The translations under genes and the position numbers were made by a program. Positions 10,203 through 18,695 of a DNA stretch of 64,000 nucleotides are shown here, in pieces. The notes beneath the pieces were generated by a model that saw nothing but the letters and a program-made list of their open reading frames with translations, did not search any database and had not been told where the DNA came from. Source of the stretch: Palsa-504 sp963790065 (GTDB lineage: Bacteria > Actinomycetota > Actinomycetes > Streptosporangiales > Streptosporangiaceae); NCBI GenBank assembly GCA_963790065.1, contig CAWBNK010000003.1, positions 1-64,000 of the forward strand, read 5' to 3'. The stretch's first letter is position 1. Each line of letters begins with the position of its first letter.

Positions 10203-11506
10203 ACCTCAACGCGGTCCGCCGCATGGCCGACGCTGTCCTCTACGAGGGCTACATCCTGTACCCGTACCGCGCCTCGGCCCAGAAGAACCGGAGCCGCTGG
10301 CAGTTCGGCGTCGTGATGCCGTCCGCTTACACGGCCGCCGACCCTTCGGAGAGCGCCGTCACGCAGACCGAATGCGTCCTTGAGCACTCCGGCCAGCCGA
10401 CGGTCCAGATAATCCTTCGTTTCCTGCAGGTGCAGCGGCGCACCGTCGAAGGCTCCCCCGCGGCCGCCTGGGACGAGGCGGTGGAACGCGAGATCGAGTT
10501 CACGGTCGACCGAGCCGAACTGCTCGGCGAGGGCTGCGTTAAGGACTTCGCCGTCGCGGGAGGCGAAGACCGCGAACCGCTCGCCGATGGCGGCGACCCT
10601 CAGGACGGCCCGGGCACCGGAGATACGATCCGCCGCCGGGAACCGCTGGCCGGCGCGGTGTCGGTGCGGGCGACTGAGATAGAAGGCCCGTGGCGGGCGG
10701 CGCGGCTCCGGATCCGGGTGGAGAACCTGAGCGTGGCCGACCCCGTGCCGCAGCACAGGGAAGAGGCGCTGCCCTGGGCGCTGGTGGCCGCGCACATGAT
10801 CATCAGCGTCTCCGGCGGGGAGTTCATCTCGATGACCGATCCGCCGATCTGGGCCCGGGCCGCCGTGGCCGAGTGCGAGAACATCGGCGGCTGGCCGGTT
10901 CTCGGCGACCCCGATGGCGGGCGGCAGGTCATGCTGTCCGCGCCGATCATCCTGTACGACAACCCGGAACTGGCGCCGGAAAGCCCCGGCGAGCTTTACG
11001 ACGGCACCGAGATCGACGAGATCCTCACGCTCCGCACGCTCGCGCTCTCCGATGAGGAGAAGGTCGAGGCCCGGGCCACCGACCCGCGGGCGGCCGCGCT
11101 CATCGACCGGGTCGAGTCGATGGACGCGCCGGCCATGGCCCGGCTGCACGGCACCATTCGCTCGCCACGGCCAGCCCAGGGGCAGCCCGATCCGGCGGTT
11201 CCCTGGTGGGATCCGGAGACGGATGCCTCGGTGTCCCCGGACACCGATACCGTGACCATCGGCGGCCAGCAGGTCGGCCGCGGCAGCCGGGTCCGGCTGC
11301 GGCCGGGGACACGTCGCAGCGACGCCCAGGACATGTTCCTGATCGGACGGATCGCCGAAGTCCAGGCGGTGCTGTACGACGTGGAGGACCACCCGTACCT
11401 GGCCGTGTCGCTGGCCGACGCCCCGGACGAAGATCTGCGGATAGCGCACGGGCGCTTCCTCTACTTCGCCACCGACGAGGTAGAGCCGTGCGAGGCCGCG
11501 ACATGA
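10199..11506 (+). CDS. Conserved hydrogenase-operon protein, 435 residues, unknown function
   Basis: It starts at GTG 10199 inside the previous stop and ends in an ATGA overlap with the maturation protease. The visible order is an N-terminal alpha/beta part (LYEGYILYPYRASAQKNRSR, FGVVMPSAY), a central part with LPWALVAAHMIISVSGGEFI and DPPIWARAAVAECENIGGWP, and a C-terminal small domain (VTIGGQQVGRGSRVRL, DMFLIGRIAEVQAVLYDVED, YLAVSLADAPDED). Cysteines are few and scattered, so an FeS cluster is unlikely. There is no signal peptide or membrane helix. The family is not recognised beyond its conservation in this operon type; a scaffold or assembly role is a guess. Confidence 0.6.
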   Translation: MNLNAVRRMADAVLYEGYILYPYRASAQKNRSRWQFGVVMPSAYTAADPSESAVTQTECVLEHSGQPTVQIILRFLQVQRRTVEGSPAAAWDEAVEREIEFTVDRAELLGEGCVKDFAVAGGEDREPLADGGDPQDGPGTGDTIRRREPLAGAVSVRATEIEGPWRAARLRIRVENLSVADPVPQHREEALPWALVAAHMIISVSGGEFISMTDPPIWARAAVAECENIGGWPVLGDPDGGRQVMLSAPIILYDNPELAPESPGELYDGTEIDEILTLRTLALSDEEKVEARATDPRAAALIDRVESMDAPAMARLHGTIRSPRPAQGQPDPAVPWWDPETDASVSPDTDTVTIGGQQVGRGSRVRLRPGTRRSDAQDMFLIGRIAEVQAVLYDVEDHPYLAVSLADAPDEDLRIAHGRFLYFATDEVEPCEAAT

Positions 11507-12036
11507 CCGGGCGGACGCTGGTGGCGGGCGTAGGCAACGTGTTCCTGCGCGACGACGCCTTCGGCGTCGAGGTGGTCAGGCTGCTGGCCGAACATCCGGT
11601 GCCGGACGGCGTGGAGGTCCGCGACTTCGGCATCCGCGGCGTCCACCTGGCCTATGAGCTGCTCAACGGCTGTGACCTGTTCGTCCTGGTGGACGCGGCG
11701 GCCCGCGGCGAACCGCCGGGCACGGTCACCGTCCTGGAGGTCGAGGTGCCGGACGCCGCCTCGCTGACCGGCCCGGTCATGGACGCGCACAGCCTGACGC
11801 CGGACGCCATCTTCGCGCTGCTCGCCTCGCTCGGCGGCCGACCCGGGCGCAGTCTCCTGGTGGCCTGCGAACCCGCCGACGTCGATGCCGGGATGGGCCT
11901 GACCGAACCGGTCGAGAATGCCTTGCCGCACGCCGTGCGGGCGGTGCGGGAGATCCTGGCCCGCGCGACCGGAGCGGCACCGGCCGAGCCGGAGGCCGGC
12001 GAGCAGCACATGGTGACGGACTCAGCGGAAAAATAG
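11503..12036 (+). CDS. Hydrogenase maturation endopeptidase (HyaD/HycI family)
   Basis: A 177-residue protein from ATG 11503. It has the nickel-dependent endopeptidase motifs: GVGNVFLRDDAFGVEVV near the N-terminus with the acidic metal ligand, DFGIRGVHLAYEL with the second acidic site, and VLVDAAARGEPPG. A histidine in DAHSLTP is a candidate third ligand. It is expected to cut the 22-residue tail from HhyL after the NiFe site is loaded, in the cytoplasm. The position in the operon, directly coupled to the upstream gene, supports hhyL as its substrate. Confidence 0.88.
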   Translation: MTGRTLVAGVGNVFLRDDAFGVEVVRLLAEHPVPDGVEVRDFGIRGVHLAYELLNGCDLFVLVDAAARGEPPGTVTVLEVEVPDAASLTGPVMDAHSLTPDAIFALLASLGGRPGRSLLVACEPADVDAGMGLTEPVENALPHAVRAVREILARATGAAPAEPEAGEQHMVTDSAEK

Positions 12037-12068
12037 CGGCGGACTCACATGGGAAGGAGGTGCGCGAG

Positions 12069-12173
12069 ATGCTGAGCAGGCTGATCAAGGCGGTTGTGAT
12101 AGCCGCGGTGATAGCGATGGTGATCGACTCCCTACCGGACATCAAGCGGTACCTGGAGATACGTGAGATGTAA
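12069..12173 (+). CDS. DUF6893-type 34-residue microprotein
   Basis: A very short gene preceded by an excellent ribosome-binding site (GGAAGGAGGTG, 6 nt before ATG). The product begins MLSRLIKAVVIAAVIAMVI, a single hydrophobic helix, and ends SLPDIKRYLEIREM, the conserved charged tail of the DUF6893 small-protein family. It sits between the protease and a second small gene in the hydrogenase operon. A one-pass membrane peptide with a basic cytoplasmic tail could tether the soluble hydrogenase to the membrane or to quinone-reducing partners; this is inference. Confidence 0.75.
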   Translation: MLSRLIKAVVIAAVIAMVIDSLPDIKRYLEIREM

Positions 12174-12194
12174 TCCACCCGCGCCGGGAAGGAT

Positions 12195-12469
12195 GTGAGT
12201 GGCGTGGAAGCAGTGATCGGCTTCGCTGTCGGCTACTGGGTCGGCACCCGCCAGGGACGCGAGGGCTTGCAGAAAGCACTGGACTCGGCCCAGGCGATAT
12301 GGGCGTCCCCGGAGACCAAGCGGCTGCTGAGCGAGGGCCTTTCCGCGTTCGAGACGGCGGCCGCCCCGGCCCTGGACAGACTGGGGGAAAATCCAGCCGC
12401 CGGTCGGCTCTTATCAGCACCGTGGTCGACGAGCTCATCGAGCGGCGCCAGAGCCGCCGCGCGGCCTAG
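12195..12469 (+). CDS. Small hydrogenase-operon protein with GYWVGTRQGREG motif (one frameshift)
   Basis: It starts at GTG 12195 after GGAAGG. The first part reads VIGFAVGYWVGTRQGREG, then SAQAIWASPETKRLLSEGL, then ALDRLGENP. After a shift near 12410 the frame continues ALISTVVDELIERRQSRRAA and stops at 12467-12469, just before hypA. The product is about 90 residues: a short glycine-containing hydrophobic stretch followed by an amphipathic helical region. It resembles small YtxH-like membrane-associated proteins. Function is unknown; the position suggests hydrogenase anchoring or assembly. Confidence 0.55.
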
Positions 12470-12498
12470 ACACAGCGGCCTAGGACAACAGGAGCGGA

Positions 12499-12855
12499 AT
12501 GCACGAGTACGGTTTGGCCGAAGGCGTGCTGGCCACGGTGCGCCAGCGCGCCGACGGCCGCAAGGTAGCCGGGATCCGGGTCCGGTTCGGCGTCAGGCAC
12601 GCCGTCGACGCCGAATCCATGGCCCAGGCGTTCAGCTTCGTCGCCGAGGGTACGGAGGCGGCCGGCGCCGCGGTCGAACTGGTCACGGTGCCGGCCACGA
12701 TCACCTGCCGGGACTGCGGCCTGGACGCCGAGACCAGCGATGTGCTGGCCGTCTGCCCGCGCTGCGCCGGGGAGGACGTCGAGATCACCGGCGGCGAGGA
12801 GATGACGCTCGAATCGATCACCTACGAGCCGGTGCCGGCCCACGGAGCCGGCTAG
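12499..12855 (+). CDS. hypA: Nickel chaperone HypA
   Basis: A 118-residue protein with AGGAG upstream of the ATG. It starts MHEYG, where His2 binds nickel in the family. The zinc finger is formed by CRDC and CPRC, 15 residues apart (ITCRDCGLDAETSDV, AVCPRC). HypA hands nickel to the hydrogenase large subunit, together with HypB. It is the last gene of the hhy operon. hypB, hypC, hypD, hypE and hypF are not in this window and must be elsewhere if the enzyme is matured. Convergent proA ends 13 bp downstream. Confidence 0.92.
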   Translation: MHEYGLAEGVLATVRQRADGRKVAGIRVRFGVRHAVDAESMAQAFSFVAEGTEAAGAAVELVTVPATITCRDCGLDAETSDVLAVCPRCAGEDVEITGGEEMTLESITYEPVPAHGAG

Positions 12856-12867
12856 GGCCGTCCTCGG

Positions 12868-14178
12868 CTAGGGCGCCACCGGGGTGACGACGAACTGGCG
12901 CAGGTACAGGTCGCGGAAGGTCACCGGTCCGCGCGGGCCGGGCACCGCGTCGATGTTGATCCCGGTCTCCGGCACGGAGAACAGCTTGAAACCGTCCAGC
13001 AGGCGCGGGCTGGAGTTCCAGAACGCGCCGGTGCCGGCGTACCCGCCGAGGAACTCGGCCGCCGCGGCCCGGTCCTGGGTGACGATGGCCGCGGCCAGGC
13101 CCGAAGTCTCCTCGTTAGCCAGCGCGGCCGCGGCGCGCGGCCCGTCGGCCGGCGCCACGGTCACGGTCGCTTCGCGGCCGGGGTCCAGCGCCCACTCGTG
13201 GCCGAGCGGATGGGCGTGCGGCGGCAGCGACAGGCTGATGCCCAGCCGGGCGCCCAGCCGGCGAATCCGCGGCAGCATCTCGTCCCACAAAGACCGGTGC
13301 ACCAGCAGCAGGTTGAGCCGGTTGCATACGCCCAGCCGGTCCAGGCTGGCCTCGATCAGCCGTTCCGCCATGGCCAGGTCGGCGCCGGCATCGACGAACA
13401 TGACCGCGCCGCCGTCGGCGTGGGCCAGGGTGCGCACCCCGTGCCGGGCCGCCTCGGCGGCCAGCGACCGGGTGCTGTCCCCGCTGCCGCGCAGGATCAC
13501 CAGCGGGATCAGGCCGGGCTGGCTGACCAGCGCCCGGGCGGAGGACTGCCCGGGCACCCGGACCAGCTGGATCATGGCCGGGTCGAGCCCCGCGGCGCCG
13601 AGGGCGGGCGCGATGACCTCGTCCGCCAGCGCGATGGCCGAACGGATGGCGGCCGAGCCCGTCCGCAGCACGCCCGCGTTGCGTGACTTGACGAACTGCG
13701 AGGCGATGTCCACCACCACGTTGGGCCGGGCCTCGAAGTTGGCCCCGATCACCCCCACCGGCCTGCGGCGTTCTTCGAGCAGCAGGCCGCCGGGAAGTTC
13801 GGAAACCGTCCGCCGCGACGGCTCGGCGCTTACCTGGGCCAGGGCGCGGAGCTGGCCGGCGATGGCCTCGAGCCGCGCCTCGTCCAGGCGCAGCCGGTCG
13901 AGCAGCGCGCCGGTGATGCCGTCGGCCCGCGCCGCCGCCACGTCCGCCTCGTTGGCCGCGAGCACCGGGGCGGCCTGGCGGACCAGCTCGTCCGCGACCC
14001 CCCGCAGCGCGTCGTCGAGACGCTCGTCGGGGACGTCGGCCAGGTCGGCGGCCGCGCCGCGGGCGGCCCGCGCGGCCGCTTGCACAGCGGCTTGCACTGG
14101 CGCTGGCACTGGCGCTTGCCCTGGCATGAGCGCGTCAGCATCTGCCGTAATATGCGTCTCGGCCGTCTCAGCAGTCAT
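12868..14178 (-). CDS. proA: Glutamate-5-semialdehyde dehydrogenase-like protein (ProA family)
   Basis: A 436-residue member of the gamma-glutamyl phosphate reductase family, which makes glutamate semialdehyde for proline synthesis. Motifs seen include GVIGANFEARPNVVVDIAS, IPLVILRGSGDSTRSL, RTLAHADGGAVMFVD and the catalytic-cysteine region DRLGVCNRLNLLLVH. The first 30 residues are an Ala/Pro/Gln-rich extension. Its ATG overlaps the stop of the upstream MFS gene, so it is the last gene of an exporter-exporter-proA operon. proB is not adjacent, so the role in proline synthesis is not proven; a diverged paralogue is possible. Confidence 0.75.
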   Translation of the reverse strand: MTAETAETHITADADALMPGQAPVPAPVQAAVQAAARAARGAAADLADVPDERLDDALRGVADELVRQAAPVLAANEADVAAARADGITGALLDRLRLDEARLEAIAGQLRALAQVSAEPSRRTVSELPGGLLLEERRRPVGVIGANFEARPNVVVDIASQFVKSRNAGVLRTGSAAIRSAIALADEVIAPALGAAGLDPAMIQLVRVPGQSSARALVSQPGLIPLVILRGSGDSTRSLAAEAARHGVRTLAHADGGAVMFVDAGADLAMAERLIEASLDRLGVCNRLNLLLVHRSLWDEMLPRIRRLGARLGISLSLPPHAHPLGHEWALDPGREATVTVAPADGPRAAAALANEETSGLAAAIVTQDRAAAAEFLGGYAGTGAFWNSSPRLLDGFKLFSVPETGINIDAVPGPRGPVTFRDLYLRQFVVTPVAP

Positions 14179-15723
14179 TTCTTATCCCCTACGTCTGTGA
14201 CCTTTACCGGTTCCAGGTTACGCAGTGCCTGATCACGAAGGGGCGTGGCTTCCAGGCCGCAGGAGAACTCCAGCGGCGTCGTCTCGGCAGACTTGGCCCG
14301 GCTGGGGTTGCGGATGGTGACCGCGGCCAGCACGCCCCCGGCGGCGCAGAACACCGCCGCGATCAGCGCCGCCATCTTGAAGCCGTGGGCCAGCGCGGCC
14401 GGGTCCAGGTAGGTTTCCCCGGTGATGCCCGCCAGGGCCGGCAGCACCGCCACCGCGATCAGCCCGGCCGCCCGGGCCACGTCGTTGTTGACCGCCGAGG
14501 CGACGCCCGCGTGATCCGCCGGGGCGGCGGCCAGGGCGGTGGCGGTCAGCGGCGCCACCATGATCGCCACCCCGAACCCGAACACCACCGCCGCGGGCAG
14601 CACCGACGGTCAGGTAGTCGCCCGATCCCCCGAGCCTGCCGAACAAGAGCAGCGACGCGGCGAGCACCAGCGGCCCCACGGACATCTGCAGCCGCGGCCC
14701 GATCCGGGCGGCGAGCCTCCCGGACCGGGCGGAGAGCGCGAGCATGATGACGGTCACCGGCAGCAGGGCCGTGCCTGACTCCAGCGGGCTGTAACCGTGG
14801 ACCACCTGCAGCACGGTGGGGACCAGGAACAGCAGCCCGCCCAGGGCCGCGTAGACGACGAACGTCACGGCGTTGGCCGCGGAGAACTGCCGGGACGCGA
14901 ACAGCCTGAGCGGCAGCATGGGCTGCGACTCCTTCGCCTCGACCCAGATGAACAGGCCGAGCAGGATCGCCCCCGCGGCCAGCGGCACCAGCACGGACAC
15001 CGATCCCCACCCGTACGAAGACGCCGCGATCAGCCCGTAGGTGATCCCGGCCAGCGCGCCGCTGATGCAGGCCGCGCCCTTGATGTCCAGCCTGGGTACC
15101 GGGCCCGGCGACCTGGTCTCGGGCACGTGCCGGGCGGCGATGGCCACCACCGCCGCCGCCACCGGCAGGTTGATGAAGAACACCAGCCGCCAGCCGTGTG
15201 GCACCGCGCTGATCAGCAAGCCGCCGAGGAGCGGGCCCGCCGCGGTGGCCACGCCGCCGAGCCCGGACCACGCGCCGATCGCGGCTCCGCGGTCGTCTTC
15301 GGCGAAGGACGCCTGCAGGATGGCCAGGCTGCCCGGGGTCAGCAGCGCCCCGCCCACGCCCTGCAGGGCGCGCGCCGCGATGAGCACCGCGACGTTCGGG
15401 GCCAGCCCGCACAGCAGCGACGCGATCGCGAACCAGACGGTGCCGATCACGAACAACTTCCGTCGCCCGTAACTGTCCCCGAGCGTCCCGCCGAGCAGCA
15501 GCAGCCCGGCCAGGGTCAGCGTGTAGGCGTCCACCACCCATTGCAGGCTGGACACGCTGGCGTGGAAATCCCGCCCGATGGTCGGCAGGGCGATGCCCAC
15601 CACGGTCGCGTCGATGGCGGCCATGCCCGAGCCGAGCACGGTGGCGGTCACCACCCACCGGCCCCGCGCGCTCGACAGCCGCAGGCCGGGGCTCCCCGCC
15701 TTCGGTGCGGCTGTCTCGCTCAT
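14175..15723 (-). CDS. MFS drug exporter, DHA2 (EmrB/QacA) family (one frameshift)
   Basis: About 515 residues with the predicted 14 membrane segments of the DHA2 family. Motifs include MAAIDATVVGIALPTIG in helix 1, GTLGDSYGRRKLF (motif A) and ARALQGVGGALLTPGSLAIL (motif B/C region). After a shift near 14606 the frame continues VLPAAVVFGFGVAIMVAPL through VNNDVARAAGLIAVAVLPALAG to the stop at 14175. Such pumps use the proton gradient to export drugs or dyes. It is 28 bp downstream of the EamA gene and overlaps proA. Confidence 0.85.
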
Positions 15724-15750
15724 AGGCCCTTCCCCCGGGAAACCCGCAGA

Positions 15751-16723
15751 TCATGACCGTGGCGTGCACCCGGATCGTTCGGGATCATAAAGACTTAAAT
15801 TAGTCCGAACGGACCGGGTGACACCATCCTCCGCCACCTCGTGCCCGGCCGGCGGCGGCGCGCTGCTAGCCGAACCCGCGCGGGTGGCGAGCACGGAGCC
15901 GCCGAGGATCAGGACGAACGCGGCGCCCATGGCCGGGGTCAGGTGCTCGCCCAGGACGAGGACGCCGAGGGCCACCGCGACGGCCGGGTTGACGTAGGTG
16001 ATGACCGTGGCGCGAGCCGGGCCGACCTCGGCGATCAGCCGGAAGAAGATCAGGAACGCGGCTGCGGTGCAGATCACCCCGAGCCCGGCCAGCGCCGCGA
16101 GCACCTGGACCGACGGCGTCGAGCGCGGCCAGGTCAGCGCGGCGAACGGCGCGTAGACGAGCGCGGCCGCGCCCAGGCAGACCGTGTTGACCGCGACCGG
16201 CGGCAGGTCGGCCAGCTTGCGGTTGGCGATCAGCGGCCCGATGGAGTAGCCGAGCGCGGTGAGCAGCACAAAGATGACCGGCAGCGTGTCACCGTGGCCC
16301 GCGCTCGGGCCGGCCAGCACCGCGACGCCGCCCAGGCCGATGGCCAGGCCCGACCCACCGGATCAGCGTCAGCCGGTCGCCGCTGCGGGTCAGCCAGGCC
16401 AGCAGCGCGCTGAAGATGGGCACCGCCGCGATGAGCAGCCCGCTGGTGGAACTGGGCAGGCGCTTCTCCGCGCTGGAAAGCAGCGCGAACGGCCCGACGA
16501 TCTCGAACGCGGTGAACGCGGCCAGCCAGCGGACGTGCCCCTTCAGCGCGCCGAGATAGCCGCCGCGGATGGCCACGGGCAGCAGCAGCAGCGAGCCGAG
16601 CGCGACCCGGGTGAAGACCAGCACCGGCACCGAGACGCCGCCGTCCGCCACCTTGATGAGCAGGTAGGGGATCCCCCAGATCACGCCCATCGCGGCGAAC
16701 AGCAACCACCCGCGCCTACTCAA
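15751..16723 (-). CDS. EamA/DMT-family transporter (one frameshift)
   Basis: A ten-helix drug/metabolite transporter of about 320 residues. The start is TTG 16723 with GGAGGGA upstream. The first half carries LLFAAMGVIWGIPYLLIKVA and STSGLLIAAVPIFSALLAWL; a shift near 16352 (after LTLIRWVG) leads to the second half, LPVIFVLLTALGYSIGPLIA, then YVNPAVAVALGVLVLGEHLTP. The two EamA repeats are therefore both present. It is the first gene of the minus-strand EamA-MFS-proA operon. The last 30 residues after VLATRAG are a non-conserved tail. Confidence 0.8.
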
Positions 16724-16940
16724 CTCAGCTCCCTCCTCACCAGGTAACCGGTTATGGCCTGACCCAGGATTAGGCTGCCAGCGTAGTAAGGCTGCAGAAG
16801 ATTGGGCGGCAGCGCATTTCGGGCTGCTCGGAGGCGAGACGACCAAGCAGGGCCCGCCGCCGCAGGCGTGACGAGCGCCCCGCCGGCCGGTAGGCTGCCA
16901 GCTGAGCGCGCCAGAGGGGGCCAGGCAGCGTGGAAACGCG

Positions 16941-18542
16941 GTGATCTCCGCCCAGGCTGTCCCCGCCTCCGGCGCGCGGACGGGCCGCGCCGGGGATTTC
17001 GGCGGGTTCCGCACCCGCTGGGCGCTGCTCATCTCGGTCGCGGGCGGCCTGGCCTTGTATGCCTCCTTCCCCCCGGTCGGTGTCTGGCCGCTGGCGGTGC
17101 TCGGCCCGGCGCTGCTCGTCATCGCGCTGACCGGGCGGAGCCTGCGGGCCTCGTTCGGGTGCGGGCTGGCGTTCGGCCTCGCGCTGTTCGTGCCGCTGCT
17201 GTCCTGGCTGGCCAACGAGGCGTGGTACGTGTGGATCGCGCTGGCCGGGGCGCTGGCGGTCATCTTCGCGGTGCTCGCCATCGGCCAGCGGCTGCTGCTC
17301 CGCCTGCCCTACTGGCCGGCCGCGGTGGCGGGCTGGTGGGTATGCGTCGAGGCGGTGCGGGACCGGTGGCCTTACGCCTTTCCCTGGGGCCGGCTGGCGA
17401 TGAGCCAGTCGGTCGCGCCGGACGTGCGCTGGGTCGCGGTGGGCGGCGCGCCGCTGCTCAGCTTCCTGGTCGCGCTGACCGGCGCCATGATCGCGCGAGC
17501 GGTGCTCGCGCAGCTGGCCCCGGGACTCCCGGGTTCCTGGCGGTCCCGGAAGTCCTGGGGTCCAGCGCTGGCCGCGGTGGTGACGGCGGGCCTGGTGCTC
17601 GCGGGCGGCCTGCTGCCGGTCGACCCGACCGGAGGCGCGCCGACGGTCCCGGTGGCCGCGATCCAGGGTAACGTGCCGCGGGCCAGGAACCTGCCGCAGC
17701 TACTGAACGACTCCGAGGTCACGCAGAACCACGCCGCCGCCACGCTGAAGCTGGCCGCGGAGGTCAAGGCCGGCCGGCTGCCCGCGCCCGGCCTGGTGAT
17801 CTGGCCGGAAAACAGCACCGACCAGGACCCGCGCCAGGATCCCGCCATCTACGCCGAGCTCGCCGCGGCGGTGGCCGCCGTCGGCCACCCGGTCCTGGTC
17901 GGCGAGGTCCTGCAGGACCCGCAGCGCAACGTCGGCCAGCTCTGGGTGCCCGGCCGAGGCCCGACCACGTTCTACGTCAAGCGCGAGCTGGTGCCGTTCG
18001 GTGAGTACATCCCGTTCCGCGGCATCATCTCCAGCTTCAGTTCCCTGCCGTCGCTGCAGCCGGTGGACTTCACGCCCGGCCATCAGGCCGTCGTCTTCGA
18101 CGTCGGCCAGATCAGGCTCGGCGACGTGATCTGCTACGAGGTGGCTTTCGACAACCTCGTGCGGTCCGAGGTCACGGCCGGGGCGAACTTGCTCGCGGTG
18201 CAGTCCAACGACGCGGACTTCGAGATCGACGGCCAGCTGGGCGAGACCGAGCAGCAGACGGCGATGGCCAGGATCCGGGCCATCGAAAGCGACCGCGCCG
18301 TGGTCTACGCCTCGACCACCGGCGAGAGCGCGATCATCGCGCCGGACGGCACGCTGATCGCGCACAGCGGCGTCTGGCAGCAGGCGATCCTCGACGCGCC
18401 GGTGCCGCTGGTGAGCTACCGCACGCTGGCGGACCGGGTCGGCGCCTGGCCGGAGTACGTGATCATCATGCTCACCGTGCTCGCGCTCGGCTGGGCCGTG
18501 GTCAGGTCCCGGTCCGGCCGCGGCCGACCGGAGATAGCCTGA
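16941..18542 (+). CDS. lnt: Apolipoprotein N-acyltransferase
   Basis: A 533-residue membrane enzyme that N-acylates the lipid-modified cysteine of lipoproteins. The N-terminal half has about seven membrane segments, including LYASFPPVGVWPLAVLGPA and YAFPWGRLAMSQS. The C-terminal nitrilase domain contains the expected triad: Glu in VIWPENSTD, Lys in FYVKRELVPFGEYIP and Cys in LGDVICYEVAFDNLV. One membrane segment ends the protein. The start GTG 16941 is a weak choice; a GTG at 16930 is followed by a stop after four codons. The lipoprotein L,D-transpeptidase gene lies directly downstream. Confidence 0.92.
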   Translation: MISAQAVPASGARTGRAGDFGGFRTRWALLISVAGGLALYASFPPVGVWPLAVLGPALLVIALTGRSLRASFGCGLAFGLALFVPLLSWLANEAWYVWIALAGALAVIFAVLAIGQRLLLRLPYWPAAVAGWWVCVEAVRDRWPYAFPWGRLAMSQSVAPDVRWVAVGGAPLLSFLVALTGAMIARAVLAQLAPGLPGSWRSRKSWGPALAAVVTAGLVLAGGLLPVDPTGGAPTVPVAAIQGNVPRARNLPQLLNDSEVTQNHAAATLKLAAEVKAGRLPAPGLVIWPENSTDQDPRQDPAIYAELAAAVAAVGHPVLVGEVLQDPQRNVGQLWVPGRGPTTFYVKRELVPFGEYIPFRGIISSFSSLPSLQPVDFTPGHQAVVFDVGQIRLGDVICYEVAFDNLVRSEVTAGANLLAVQSNDADFEIDGQLGETEQQTAMARIRAIESDRAVVYASTTGESAIIAPDGTLIAHSGVWQQAILDAPVPLVSYRTLADRVGAWPEYVIIMLTVLALGWAVVRSRSGRGRPEIA

Positions 18543-18695
18543 ACCTCGTAACCCGCGGGATGGTTCGGGCGTCTGTATAGGCGAGGGACGCATCACGTCG
18601 GTCACCCGCTCGGCCGGGTAAGCACCACCTAGTATGCGGTGGAGAAACGCGTTGCGGCGCCATGAGTCCTGACTCCGGCGCGAAGGAGGGTCACT

